64,000 nt of DNA, from positions 1,488,001 to 1,552,000 of the forward strand of contig OY978099.1 in the NCBI GenBank assembly GCA_963854735.1. Reading direction: 5' to 3'. A program made the position numbers and the translations under genes. Each line of letters opens with the position of its first letter. The stretch's first letter is position 1. The stretch is from Marvania coccoides (taxonomy: Eukaryota; Chlorophyta; Trebouxiophyceae; Chlorellales; Chlorellaceae). Below the pieces are notes generated by a model. It searched no databases. It was not told the DNA's origin and was given only the letters and a program-made list of their open reading frames with translations. This document shows, piece by piece, positions 36,701-47,652 of the stretch.

Positions 36701-36992
36701 CTACCTGTTGTACACGCTGGCGGCGGCGCTGCGGCCGCGCATGCTGATGACTGTGGACGAGCAAGGGGCGATGCTGCCAGTGCCTGTGAGGGTGGGCCAG
36801 TCGGTGGATGTGGTGGCCCAGGCAGGGCGGCCCAAGAGCATCACCGGGTTTCAGACGCACACCACCCCGGTCCTGCTGGCGGCGGGCGAGCGGGCGGAGC
36901 TGGGCACCGAAAAATTCATTCCGGCAACGAGCGTGATGGAGGGGGTGGTCATTTTGAAACCCAACCCCGAGTACGTGGAGATGCACGAGTAG
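33799..36992 (+). CDS. RPN1: 26S proteasome regulatory subunit Rpn1 (PSMD2)
   Basis: Largest-class base subunit of the 19S regulatory particle; a scaffold that binds ubiquitin-like shuttles such as DDI1 and RAD23. Exons are 33799-33861, 33994-34868, 35047-36379 and 36561-36992, giving 900 residues, the expected size. After a Lys-rich start comes the conserved LSEEDQQLKENLELLVERAK. The toroidal PC repeats run through DPTIRSGATLGLGIAYAGRA and LSFAGTAYGDAVEAILQALM. The C-terminal block GKGLLSLSPHHTGGAYLSRP is highly conserved. Intron 1 begins GCAAGT after GAG and is read as GC-AG, giving KKPVEAPEELSEED; a weaker GT six bases upstream also keeps frame. The DDI1 gene in this window encodes a known type of Rpn1 ligand. 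Confidence 0.96.
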
Positions 36993-37610
36993 GCTAGAAG
37001 AAATGGGGCAGTTAGAGGTAGTGGGCAGCAGCAGCAGCAGCAGCAGCAGCAGCGTGAAATACATGGCGATGAAAAAACGTAGTAATAATCAGGCGGAAGA
37101 AAGACCCAAATTTGCGTGATGTTTGTGGGTTGGAGGAAGGGATTTCACCATGTTCGCCTATGCTTTCGACCATTAATTGTGTGGAATTCTAAGATCTGTC
37201 GCTGTAAAGACTCCGGAGAGACGGCTTAAAAAGTTGCTGTGCTGCTGGGACGATAGAGCAGACGGCGCTGTCGAAGATGAAGCGAAAAAAGCATATTTAA
37301 ACAGCTGAAAGAATATGTGATGAATTCACATACCGAATTCACATACCGAAAGAATCAAGGGGAAATTTCTTGACGAACAAGAGGGGAAAAAAATACTTAA
37401 AAGGTGATTTTTTTGAAACAAATGTGAATTTCTTCAAGAAATAGAGAGGGAAAAAAATACTTGAAAAAAAAGTATTGGAAAAGAAATTTGTACTACTGAG
37501 GAAAAAGAAAACTTGGATGGTTTATATAGTGCAGTGTGTGTTTTTCTCGCCGCCGTACAATGTAAAAGAATATGAAAAATGTAAAATGTTAAGTGTGTAC
37601 GAAATTTAAT
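36993..37610. other. Convergent spacer with microsatellite and degenerate repeats
   Basis: 618 bases between Rpn1 and the transporter. (CAG)9 lies at 37026-37052. A short duplicate TTCACATACCGAA occurs at 37326-37350. A purine-rich motif GAGGGGAAAAAAATACTT/GAGAGGGAAAAAAATACTT is repeated about 62 bases apart (37381 and 37445). No gene is seen. Confidence 0.55.
37026..37052 (+). repeat. (CAG)9 microsatellite
   Basis: Nine perfect CAG units, starting 34 bases after the Rpn1 stop codon, probably in its 3' UTR. Confidence 0.9.
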
Positions 37611-39313
37611 TTATGAGAAGAATTGGAATGTGGAGGCCGTCACGATGATGGTGCGCAGCGCACCCACGGCGGCCCCAAGGCCCAGCAGCGCAAACGTCAC
37701 TGCAAAGATAACGAGGCCCCACCACTGCCACCGTGCCAGCTCAGGGCCGCGCGCTTCCAGATATAGCGCAGCTGGGATGACAAAAGTCAAAGGAGCCAGC
37801 CCGACAGCTCCAATCAATGACATGATGGAAGTGAAAAAGGGAATGGCTGCGCCGATGAACGTAAACACGATGACAAAGGGGAAGCGGACGGCCAGCCTGA
37901 GCAACGCAGAAGGGGCCTCCCATGTGGTGCCATCCTCAATCTGCTTTGTGCTCCGCACCCACCCCTTCATGGGAGCACGCTGCAGCACCTTCGTCTCCAC
38001 AGCTTCATACAGTGAATACACGTAAATGTGCCACGAAGAAAGCAGCTGAAAGATGCACATGGCCTCCGCCATGGCAACCAGGCCTGCCGGGTAATTAAAC
38101 TGTTGCAGCAGGAATCCAGGGGCGGCGTTGCCAAATTTGAGGTAGCCGACGACTGAGACCAGCGTGTAGAGCGGGAGAATGACCCCAAAACTAGCGGATG
38201 TCCCCAAAATCATGGGTCGCACTGAAGTGGTGTCGGGAGGTGTGACACGCAGCGTGGCCTGCATTTCTGGGGCGATGGTGTTGCCAAACGTGAAAGCAAT
38301 CATGCCTGCAAAAGAATGTTTTTTATTTTGATTTATTTCTTTGCTGTGTTGGTGGGGGTGGGGATGAAAAGGACCGCCTCCGGGGTGACAGGAAAATTAA
38401 TCTGAAACGCATGCGCACTTGGTGCGTAGCATTTAAATCCAAGAGTTGCACCAATGGGATGAATCCGTGGGGGGCATGCATTACTCACCTATGGCATTTA
38501 GAGCATTGAACGCTTGCCCAGCAGTGCTCCCCACCAGATCGTAGGAAACTTCGCTGGAAGGCAGGCCCTGCTGGAACGAAAGCACGACCCCTACTAGCAC
38601 GTACACAAACGTGAAAACAGTGCCGAACAGAACCACGACCTCCAGGGCTGCCAGGTTGGGAATCTGCGAAATTGCGAGACCCAGGCAACCAATAACCAAC
38701 GTCCAGCGAGTGTTATTCATACGCGAGCAAACGTCTTCGCCACCGCAAAACAGGCCCCAAATGTGGCCCAGGAGCTGTGCGGAGAGGATGATGTTAGCGC
38801 AGCCCACCCCAAAATTGACGGCATACTGAAAAACGTAAACAACAGCGCCGGAGTAGATCTTATCCCTGCCCAGGATGTGTCTGCTCATGTCGCGGTAGCG
38901 CGTGTGGCGGATGCCGTCCTCGTGGTGCAGCCAAGCCAGAAGAAGAGTGCCGAACAGGGCAGCAACGCCCGATACTATGAGGACAACCATGCCACCGGTC
39001 CAGCCCAGGCCTGCCATGGCATAGGGAAGACTGAGAAACGAAGGCTGTGCGGTGCCGCTGATGTTTAACGCCGCCAGGGTCAGCCAGTTTCCTGAATCTC
39101 ATTGATGAAGTAGTAGTTTGAAGTTAAGTGGTGGGACCATAAAAAAGAAAAAGGCAGCCCGCTTAGCTCACCCTCAGGCGGCGCAAGATGCTCGTGCGCT
39201 TTAGATCTCAGCAAGCTGCGCGACAAGGACAGCTTCAAGGAGAGCGGAGACGACAATTTCGATTTTAATGGGAATTTTGCCAAATCCGGTTTTTCTAAAT
39301 CGTCAAGGCTCAT
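37611..39313 (-). CDS. Amino-acid/auxin permease (AAAP) family transporter
   Basis: Secondary transporter of the AAAP family, probably for neutral or aromatic amino acids. Exons are 39313-39172, 39091-38489 and 38305-37611, giving 479 residues with about eleven hydrophobic segments. The N-terminal 47 residues are Ser/Leu/Lys-rich and cytosolic. The first membrane segment includes ALNISGTAQPSFLSLPYAMA, the unwound-helix motif of the family. Later landmarks are FQYAVNFGVGCANIILSAQL, MIAFTFGNTIAPEMQATL, and SWHIYVYSLYEAVE. Both introns are GT-AG, phase 1. Substrate and membrane cannot be told from the sequence. Confidence 0.85.
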
Positions 39314-40399
39314 CTTGATTTTGAGCAAATGTATAAATGTGTTCAATCTTGCAGCAACATCAATTTTAAATAAAGAAATAAAGTTGTTCTCAACTACGAA
39401 TTCGAATTATTTAAAAAAAAAATGCTTCATGAACAGACATCTGTGAGCTCATGTCGACGAGTTATGTTAAAGACAAATTCAAAATCTATACTTGTGAAGC
39501 ACATAAAATAGCCTTTTAGAGTCGCAATCCCCCATTGCGGTTGGAGCCTCCTGGAGAGCGTTGGGTCCCTGCGCCGCGTATCGCTGCCCAGCTGCGATGC
39601 TGCCTATGTTTCTAGCTTTTTTTTTCTTTTTTTTTCGTCGTAGCTGTAGCGGTGATATCCCGCCTTTCAGGACTCTCCTGCTTGCGCCATTCTTATGTTT
39701 GCTGACGAATTATGCTAAGAGAGGACGCGTGCGCCGTACGGAAGCTCTAGCGACCCGCAGGGCGGCCTATTGTCCCCAGCCCTCGCTGGCTTCGCCTCCG
39801 GCGGGGAATTAGGTCAGTGCCCCCCCGCCCGCCGCCATACTCCCAAAACAACTCAAGGTCATAGCCTCATAGCCCCCCCACCCCCCCACCCACTGAATTT
39901 GACCAGGGTATACTCGAAAATCAGGCCGCTGATAGCGCGGTTGCACTCAGTCGGACGTCATGTTTTGCGCGCCGAGCAATTTGACAGGACCTTCCCTCCT
40001 TCCCCCATCGGAGGAAAGAACCACTTGAATTTTTGGGTTGCGTGTACAACGTCGACATGGATCGTCCTTATAACAACTGTCTCCATGTTAAACTCGGCAT
40101 TATAATTGTTTTGCGCCGTAACAGTCTTCGAGCGAGCTGATACTCACCTCCGAGTCTTGTAGCACCTGCCCTCGTTCGTGCCAAAACCTAGCGGAACCCG
40201 TGCCGGTGATTATTTACAAATCGCGGTAAGAACTTGGTCTTCATCCTGCTCGAGTCATCGTCCCTACTCTGTAGTGTTTAAACAAATTTGGATTGAAATT
40301 GAAAATACATACATCCAATTTCCCTCGTGTTTCGTCGTCCTCCAGGCCCATTTTTTTGTATTATTCATCCCTACTATCTAGCCTCTCCCCACGGCATCC
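39314..40399. promoter_or_regulatory. Long divergent intergenic region
   Basis: 1.1 kb between outward-facing genes, the longest such gap here. It is AT-rich, with a GC-rich island at about 39720-39850 and a T-run at 39619-39638. I find no convincing exon, tRNA or repeat. The island could be the promoter or 5' exon of the coiled-coil gene. Confidence 0.4.
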
Positions 40400-40849
40400 A
40401 TGCCTCTCCTTTTCGACTGCTCAGCCGAGCACCAATTGGCTGAAGATCTGGGGCAAGACTTCCAAATCGAGCAACTCACCCACCGCCTGCAACAAGTCGA
40501 GCTCTTGGCAGAGAAACTCCAGGCTGCGGTCGACCATCGAGATTCGGTAATTTCGCAGCTAGCGATGTCCCGGAAACTGGTCTTTGAAGAGTGCCACCGT
40601 GCCTGCGCCAACAACCAAACCGAGCTGCGGCAAATGCAAGAGGCCCTGCACAAGGTTACGCGCCAGCTCCAGCAGGAGCGCCGCGAGCATGCCGCCCGGG
40701 TGCGTGAGCTGAACAAGCAGACCGCCTACCGCCGCACGGCCGTCAAGCGCCCTGCCCTCGACTGTCTGCCCGAGGTGGACGGAAAGTTCATCCCTGGCAC
40801 CCCCGAACGCGATGCCAGTTCGGCAGCCAAGATTGTAGCTCGCCGATGA
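40400..40849 (+). CDS. Small coiled-coil protein, unknown
   Basis: Single-exon frame of 149 residues that I do not recognise. Residues 15-115 are heptad-like and strongly helical (LTHRLQQVELLAEKLQAAVD and ELRQMQEALHKVTRQLQQER). A short basic tail with KIVARR follows. A PGTPERD segment could be a proline-directed phosphorylation site. GC-rich codon use matches neighbouring genes, and the ATG follows a C-rich leader. Coiled-coil adaptors or cytoskeletal proteins look like this, but no function is claimed. Confidence 0.6.
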   Translation: MPLLFDCSAEHQLAEDLGQDFQIEQLTHRLQQVELLAEKLQAAVDHRDSVISQLAMSRKLVFEECHRACANNQTELRQMQEALHKVTRQLQQERREHAARVRELNKQTAYRRTAVKRPALDCLPEVDGKFIPGTPERDASSAAKIVARR

Positions 40850-41465
40850 CAATTGCAGCGCTTGGAAATGAATTTTGTCCGCCCACCCAACAACGCCTCA
40901 GTTGATCCATTTCGTTGGACATTTTGCTGCTGTTCTCTTACTTTGCCATAAAATGTGCCGGGATGCCCCCTTTTCTCAATAGTCTGAAGACTGTGGGGAC
41001 GGCAAACCGACCCCCCAAAAAATTAAAAACGTTTGTTTAAGTTGTTAATTGATTTCAGATATAAATGTGTACATTTAACGTTATGATTGTCCCATTGCTG
41101 TTTTGGTTCTCCTTCTTCTTTTCCCTCTTCTTTCTTTCTTGAATATGCATATTAGTCTGTTTTTTTATAAATGGTGCCTCTCTTTTTCCCTCCGCTGTTA
41201 CGTATGAAATGGGGATTTTCCGCCTCCCCCAACCCTCGGGTTTGTTCCATTACTCTGTCTCTTGCCACTTTACCAAGCCATCCATCTATCATCTCTTCTA
41301 TTGTATCTTTCACCATTCATCAGTTCCTCGTTTCTTAATGAGTTTTTTTCTTTCCCGTTCCCCTTTATGTTCCGTCCTTCACCTCCACCACAACGCGAAT
41401 ACAAAAAAATAATGTAAATTATGTAGATGATGATGCAATCCTCAAAGAGAAGAAGGGCAGTTCAT
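40850..41465. other. Convergent 3' spacer
   Basis: 616 bases, AT- and pyrimidine-rich, between the coiled-coil gene and the 57-residue gene. Nothing else recognised. Confidence 0.45.
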
Positions 41466-41717
41466 TCACTCAGTTTTTGCAGCTCCGCTCTCCGCTGCTG
41501 CTGCCATTGCCGCTGCTTGCTCCTTATGGTAACGGCGAAGAGGGGCGTCAAATAAAAACATGCCGCTTGCTACGCCTATTCTGCACCAGGTTTCAAAAGG
41601 AACAGGGTTCAGTTTCCCTTGATTTTTTCCTTTCAAAAGCGGCGAGTCTGTAACTCACACTGCGGCCATGGCATAATGCACCGGCTTATTTCTGCTGAAC
41701 GCCCTCGATAAAGACAT
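41466..41717 (-). CDS. 57-residue single-pass membrane protein (two exons)
   Basis: Exon 1 is 41717-41659 and exon 2 is 41580-41466, joined in phase 2 by a GT-AG intron with a good GTGAGT donor. The product starts MSLSRAFSRNKPVHYAMAAV and continues with IGVASGMFLFDAPLRRYHKE and an Ala-rich tail ending KTE. A basic N-terminus, one hydrophobic segment (residues 15-30) and a charged C-terminal helix resemble small subunits of mitochondrial inner-membrane complexes. I cannot name the family. Neither exon is long enough to stand out alone. Support is the clean splice, exon GC content and the strand alternation seen across the window. Confidence 0.6.
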
Positions 41718-42071
41718 TTTTGAATTTGGTTTTTTAGCCAAAGGTCATATGAAACTCGATTTTTTCTATAAACATGTATGAATTTTGAAGGTCAGAACAA
41801 CTTAGAACAATCTTTCCGGGTTCCCGATGGAGAGCAGCCAGGGGAACAATCTAAACTCGTTCTTGATTGTTTAAAATAATTGCGAGCTTTGTTACTGCAG
41901 CAGGTTATGTGAAAAGCTGCAAGGCGGTGGCGGCGCCGGCGCCTCAGAGAGACAATACTTCCTTTAAAATGGTCTGACGCTCGAAGCGTATCTTTATTAG
42001 TTCAACAAGTTCCTGGGCACTCTACCTGTAGGGCGTGCTCTAATTTTCAAATTATAAAATAAATATACAAC
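41718..42071. promoter_or_regulatory. Divergent promoter region
   Basis: 354 bases between the 57-residue gene and the WW gene. It includes a GC-rich patch near 41925-41948 with GGCGGCGCCGGCGCC. No TATA box is obvious. Confidence 0.4.
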
Positions 42072-42537
42072 ATGAGATCAATACTGAAAGAAGTTCTCGT
42101 TCGAGGCTTCTCCACAGTCAAGAAGACACGGCCCAGGCCAAGGAGTCACGGCCAAGCCCCCACCACGAGTGCTGTCCAGCAGCAACAAACTTCCCAAGTA
42201 ATGGTGCCGACGTCTTCAGGCAAGGAAGACTGGGTGGAAGTGAGAGACCCAAAGACCAACGCAATCTACTACTGGAACCAAACAACAGGCGAGGGAGAGA
42301 GAGAGAGAGAGAGTGATAGAAACAGCTGAGCCTCCATAATAACTCGTTCCGCATTGACACTTTTTTTTCTCTTCTTCCTGTGCAGACGAGACGACTGCTG
42401 TGGGCGAGCCTCGGCCAGACGGCGTGCAGAGGCACCAGCCGGCGTTGCCGCCAGCGCAGGGCACGAGCCTTTTGGGGATGGTGGGGATGGGGGCGGGCGT
42501 GGGCCTAGTTTTTTCCGTATTATCGAGAATATTCTAG
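42072..42537 (+). CDS. Small WW-like-domain protein with C-terminal hydrophobic segment
   Basis: Exons 42072-42288 and 42386-42537 give 122 residues. The N-terminus (MRSILKEVLVRGFSTVKKTR) looks like a mitochondrial presequence. A WW-like module, DWVEVRDPKTNAIYYWNQTT then DETTAVGEP, spans the splice. The first Trp, the aromatic pair and the final Pro are present, but the second Trp is Ala. The C-terminal 25 residues are hydrophobic (LLGMVGMGAGVGLVFSVL), likely a membrane anchor. The intron start is ambiguous. GCGAGG after ACAG (GC-AG) gives nearly normal WW spacing; a GT donor 26 bases on, inside the GA repeat, also keeps frame. Confidence 0.65.
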
Positions 42538-43055
42538 TTACTACTCTTTTTGCTGAACTATTTACCATGCACAAAGGGGGCATTATAATAAGGCGGCAAT
42601 TGCCATTTCGGCATCGCGTATCTTTTCTTTTCTAAAAGGATTTGGAAGGCGGCTTCGTTTCACCATCGGCAGTCGTTTCCAGTTTCCAGATAGACTCATT
42701 GGTCTCAACCCCCTAGCAGCAGAGGCGGACATGGATGGGCCCTTAGCTTGAACATACGCAAACACATTGGAGGAATAAGAAGACCCAATAATGGATGCGC
42801 TGGCATGTCGGCGGTGGCGGCATATACCTTATGTGACTCCTAACTCGATTTCTCCCCCTTTTGTATTATTGACGGCTGGAAAAATATTTAAATATAATTC
42901 TCAGACTGATTGTGTGCCTCAGAAGGCGTGATCACCACAATGAAAAGTTAGATTTCCGCATCTTTCATTTAAGATCCTCTGTGCATCATCCACTTCTCTA
43001 CCCACACACTGGAAAACACGGTATCATTCAATCAATCCCCAATTAAACAGCCGCC
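42538..43055. other. Spacer with possible minus-strand exon
   Basis: 518 bases between two plus-strand genes. The minus strand is open from 42828 to a stop at 42583 and ends with protein-like sequence (MVKRSRLPNPFRKEKIRDAE). No start exon could be fixed; see findings. Confidence 0.35.
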
Positions 43056-46000
43056 ATGAAACTGCTGCGTCGCCACTCGGGCAAAGCTCAGCATTTCGAT
43101 GTTCACTTGCTCATAGAGACGCTGACGCCTTGGCCCTCTCAGCACGGCGCCCTGGCCATTCAGTACTCCCGGGGCGCCAAACGCCACGGCAGAACCAAGC
43201 CCGCGCTGCCCGACACAGACCTACCTTCGGCCTCGACGTCGTACTCCTTCCGCCAGACGCTCAAGGTGCCAGCCACCCTCTATCGCACTGGAGAAGGCGT
43301 CTATGAGGCCAAGAAGCTGGAGCTATTCGTGGCGCAGGTGGACGACAAGGGCAAGGAACTCAATGTCCTGGGGTGCGTCGAGCTGGACCTCGGCCAGCTG
43401 GCAGGAATTTCGGGTGGCACAGCGGTGCGGCAGGCGTTCCCTGTGTTGTGCAGCAACGCGCTGTGGGGGCCCAACGGGGAGCGCCCCAAGCTCACGCTCA
43501 GCATCGCCGTCGCTCGAGAAGGCCAAAAGATTGAGGCTCCGGCCGCCACCTTGCCGCAGTTGCCGGCGGAAGATTCTATTGAAGGGGGCGACACAGAAGG
43601 AGGACTGCCTTCCACGCTATCCACCGACCAAGAAGACAGCACCACGGACTCCTACCGCCCCGGCGCGCCCTCCCCCGCTCTGGATTCTGTGAGGGAGGAG
43701 GAGGAGGAGACTGGGGATGCCTCGCCGCCGTCTCCCGGAGCTCTGGCGCTGGCTGCTGCTGCGGCAGCGGTGGAATCTGGGGTGAAATACGACGCCGACG
43801 GGTTCCTCGTCGACTCGGACCTGTTGGACCACCCCAGCCAAGCTACTCAATCAGCGGCAGCGGCCACAGCGCTGACTGGGCAGACCAGCGGCGGGGCGGT
43901 GAAGCGGGATTTGCGGCCTGCGATGGACCAGGAGGGACCTGGAGAAGAGGCAGAGGTGTCCCAGCCCGTCCCTGCGCCCCCTCCCCCCGCGTCCCCTCCT
44001 CCCATTGCCTCTCCCCCTTCGTCGCCGCCCCGCCCTGCGCCGTTTGTGTTCAAAGCGGCCTCCCCCGAGAAGCTGAGGTCCCCCACCCCCGCCTCGCCCA
44101 GCAGCACCAGGGAGAGCTCGTCCCCCGAGAAAACCAGCCTGGATGGAGGTCAGGCCCTGCCCCAGCAGTAAGCTTTAAATATATTTTTCTTCTTTTCAAT
44201 ATATTTTGCTATTTAAGATTATAAACTGTGTTAATTTCCCCGCACATACGTATATTAATGCTCTATGTATATCACGCGCCTTTTCTAATCAACCACGCTG
44301 TTCCTTACTTCTTATTTCAGGGCCACCCATGCCCGCCGTTTCTCCAGAGGCGGCGACGGAGCCCCCGGCTCCTCCCGCGGCTGGGCCTGGAAGCGGCAGG
44401 CGGGGGCAGACGGAGCTGTCTCCCCTCCCACCTTCTCCCTCACCGCCCAGCAGCTGCAGCAAGAACCAGAATCTCCCGCTGCTGGCGCTGGCGTGGTGGT
44501 TGCCCCCTTTGGTGGCCCTTCGCCCCTCAAAGCGATGCCCTCGTTCGCGACCCCGGACATGGCGGGCGGCTCTCTGAGCGGCGGTCCCGTGTCCGTCGCG
44601 CGCTCTGCGGGCGCCACGTCAGCAATGGAGCGAGAGCTGCTGGTTGTGGCGGCGCTGGAGTCGGCGGTGTTTTTGGCGGGAAGGGGGTGGTCTCGCGCGC
44701 TTTCTTCCCGCCAGCCACGCGTGGAGGACATTCAGGCGCCTGCCCGCCGGCTGGCGCGCACCATTATCATTATGGGGCCCGAAGGAGGGTTAGAGTTTGG
44801 GCGACGTGCTGTGGCCGCTGTGCGTGCTGCGGCTGCCGCCGCCCTGGGCGACCCCCACCGGCTGGTGCTGTGGTGGTCCAATGCGGTGACGCTGCGGTGG
44901 TCGTTTTGGGCGCTGGCACGCGGCAGCGGCGGCGGCACTGCCAGCGGCAAGTCCGACGCCAGCAGCAGCGGCCATTTCGATTGGCTGGCGCGCGCTCTGG
45001 GGCCCGACCTGCTCCAGCTGGAGGCGCAGCTGTACGCGGACCTTGTGGAGGTGCTGTGGAGCGGCTGCGTGGTCGCTGCCGCCAAGCAAAGCGTGCGAGA
45101 TCTCGGCGCCGCTGCCGCCGCCGCTGCTGCTGCTGCCGCGGGATTCCCTGCCCTCGAGTCCGGCGGCATTTCCCCCGCGTTCTCAGGCGACCGCACTATG
45201 TCAAACGGTTCCGGCAACAGCGCCGTCAGCGTGGCAGCAGCCCTCAACGGCAGAAAAAGCGGCGGAGGGGCGCTTGAAGGCGCAGTGGTGCACTGGATTG
45301 CGGGTTTGAATGCAGCAGACGCCGCGCTATCCCCCCCCGGCCGCCCCCCGGCAGCCCCCCGCCCGCTGCTGGCGCTGCTGCGCGGTCAGGTGATGGCTGG
45401 AGTGCTCACTGCTTTAGATCGCACCATGCTGGATGGCCTGGTGGCTGAAGAGCCGCAGCCGGAGCTGGCGGCGCTGGGACCCGAGCTGCTGCCCTCTCAG
45501 GGGGAGCCGCTCACGTTTGCGACGGGCGTGCAGCTCAAAATGGCGGCTGGCCGGCTGGTGAACTGGGCGGCGGATGCTGGGCTGAGGGCGGCCGGGAAGC
45601 GCGATCACAGCAGCCACGACCCCAGCAGGCTGCTGGCCCGCCTGCAGGAGGCAGCTGATCTGTTGATGGTGCCCAAAGAGTCACTGATGGACGTCGAAGT
45701 GCGGAAGGCGGTGGCGCCATCGCTGCCGACGTACGCCGTGTTGAAGCTGCTGCAGAGGTATGTGAATGATCGGGGAGGGTAGACTGCATGCACATTTATT
45801 TGCCATTTAGAGTTTCAAAACCCCTTTTCCTGCTTTATTATATTATACTGTCTTATTTTTGTGCTCTCGTTTCCGTTTTTGTCCTCGGCAGACCTGCTAA
45901 TGGTATGGTGCATTTCTTTGTTGTTGTTTCAGGTACCAGCCCGAGGACCCCGCTAGCGACTTCACCACGCCAGCGCTGATGCGCCTGCTGCGCGCGGAGG

Positions 46001-46218
46001 CTGCCAGCGACGGCGAAGACTCCATCGGTGAGTACTCTGCTGCCGATGGCTACTCCCCGCCTGTGGAGGAGATGCTGCTGGAGGAGGGCCTGGTGCAGCC
46101 TCTGTCGCTGGATCTGAGCGCCGACTCTGACGATGAGCTGAGCACGCTGGAGGAGCAGGGCGACCGACGCTTTGGGCTGCTACGGGAGCTCTGGGGCGGC
46201 GGGAGCGCCAGAGATTAG
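43056..46218 (+). CDS. NT-type C2 domain protein (EEIG1/EHBP1 N-terminal class)
   Basis: Exons 43056-44167, 44321-45757 and 45933-46218 give 944 residues. Residues 1-150 match the NT-C2 fold (HFDVHLLIETLTPWPS, then LELFVAQVDDKGKELNVLGC, then ELDLGQLAG), a module that binds membranes or cytoskeleton in plant and animal proteins. A long Ser/Pro/Glu-rich disordered stretch follows (about 165-470). A C-terminal helical region then contains LVLWWSNAVTLRWSFWALAR, DLLQLEAQLYADLVEVLWSG and RLLARLQEAADLLMVPK. It resembles the dilute-like helical domain paired with NT-C2 in plant proteins. Several poly-Ala runs are present. Both introns are GT-AG, phase 2. Cellular role unknown. Confidence 0.8.
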
Positions 46219-46569
46219 TTTGCTATTGTTGCCTGACTGTTACGTAGTTTAATTTAATCGCATAAACAAGAAAACAGTGTGTGGGTTCATTTGGGGTATT
46301 CTATCTTCTATTGCTCTCGTTGTTTCGTTTCGTGTTTTGTTTTCTCGGCAAGAAATTACCGTACTGTATGTCCCTGTTCAGCCTCTATTACTTTCTTAAT
46401 CGTCATTGTTTCTACCTGACATGACCCTCGTTCTGTTGTACTGCTCTGTGTTGACATTACATCACAGGCTCAAATGCTGCTGTTGTTGCTTTGCGTTGTT
46501 GGAAACTGTTGAAAACAAGTAGGATCGTCTGAAGAGTGTCATCACAATTCCTTCAGCAAGCACTCCGCA
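46219..46569. other. Convergent 3' spacer
   Basis: 351 T-rich bases between the NT-C2 gene and NECAP. No gene seen. Confidence 0.5.
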
Positions 46570-47484
46570 TCACTCCTTCTTCTCCTCTGCCGACTCAAAA
46601 TCACCCCAAGCCGCGGTATCTCTGTGGCTAGGCGACACCCCCATGGGGGACAGCCCCATCATAGGAGACTCCCTGCGCAGAGCTGGCGGTGGGGCTAATG
46701 CCGCAACCGCCCCGCCTGTATTGTCGGGATCAAACATCAAAGAGAAGGTCTTTGCTAGCTTCCCGCGAGGCTGGTGCGTTAAGAAGCTCCCCCCGCTGGA
46801 CCCCCTGCCCACGTTCAAAGCCAAATTCAACTTTTTGCCTGGCTGCAACGAAAGATCCATCGCTGCCGCCGCCGCCGCCGCCGCTGCTGCACCGCTGTCT
46901 TCTCCCGCCGTTTCGCCATCACCGCCATCGCCGCTCTTTTCTGTCGCATCAGCACCGCTGCCGCTGCCTCCTCCTCCCACCTTTGCTGCCGCATGCTCAT
47001 CGTAGGCTTTTCGCATGGCCGCTGCCGCTGCTTTGCGCTCCATGTACTGCTGGTGCTCCATCAGCGTGGCGTTGAAGTCGCTGGCCTCGGAGCGGTCTCG
47101 GAAGCCCAGCCCGATGAACGCGTGGCGGCCTGAATGTTTATCAACCACCCTGAGGACAAAATATCGGGAGCTGTCAATGACCGGCTCGACGCAGGTCTGC
47201 AGCGGCAGCTGCACAGGGCACTCCGCGAACAGCTCCGGGTTGTCTGCGTCGGCGGAGTGCAGCTGCACGAGGGCGTCGTCGTGGGCGTTGCGAATGACGG
47301 TGACGTGGACTTGAGACAGCCATTGGTTGACATTCCACAGCTCCGCTCGATGTCCCAGTGTGCCAGCGGGGGGCACTTGGTAGACGTAAGCGTCTCGGCA
47401 TTTGAAGAGCTGCAGCTCGAAGTCTCCCTTCTCGCCATCATCGGTGGACAAATTTGTGTCGGAGCCGGAGAAGGCGCTCTCCAT
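46570..47484 (-). CDS. NECAP: NECAP-type adaptin-ear-binding coat protein
   Basis: Clathrin-coat accessory protein that binds AP-2 and other adaptors. Single exon, 304 residues, near the family's usual 265-280. The PHear domain covers about residues 20-160. It includes FKCRDAYVYQVPPAG, WNVNQWLSQVHVTVIRNAHD, RYFVLRVVDKHSGRHAFIGL and GFRDRSEASDFNATLMEHQQ, all diagnostic. The tail holds a Gly/Ser- and Ala-rich linker and a conserved Lys/Leu stretch (LSLQPGKKLNLAL). It ends with WGDF, matching the WxxF ear-binding motif. The gene diverges from YBEY across only 168 bases. With the EH adaptor this is the second endocytic gene in the window. Confidence 0.93.
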   Translation of the reverse strand: MESAFSGSDTNLSTDDGEKGDFELQLFKCRDAYVYQVPPAGTLGHRAELWNVNQWLSQVHVTVIRNAHDDALVQLHSADADNPELFAECPVQLPLQTCVEPVIDSSRYFVLRVVDKHSGRHAFIGLGFRDRSEASDFNATLMEHQQYMERKAAAAAMRKAYDEHAAAKVGGGGSGSGADATEKSGDGGDGETAGEDSGAAAAAAAAAAMDLSLQPGKKLNLALNVGRGSSGGSFLTHQPRGKLAKTFSLMFDPDNTGGAVAALAPPPALRRESPMMGLSPMGVSPSHRDTAAWGDFESAEEKKE

Positions 47485-47652
47485 GGTGTTGGTATTCGGG
47501 GGTTGCTGCGATCTGCTGAAACCGAGCCTTTGCCTTTAAAATATTAAGCTTTCTCGAGAAGAAAAGGGTTTCGATGTTTTCATTGGGGCACGACGTCCGA
47601 CACCGAAGCCTAAATCGTTCGATTTTTTATTTTGTTGCATTTTTTTCTGTTC

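Noticed and set aside
37320..37500. CRISPR-like or satellite array in the Rpn1/transporter spacer
   Set aside because: Only two or three imperfect purine-rich copies with no regular spacers.
44228..45277. 349-codon Arg/Cys-rich plus frame overlapping the NT-C2 gene
   Set aside because: Alternate frame of the conserved NT-C2 exon 2, which splices cleanly in the other frame.
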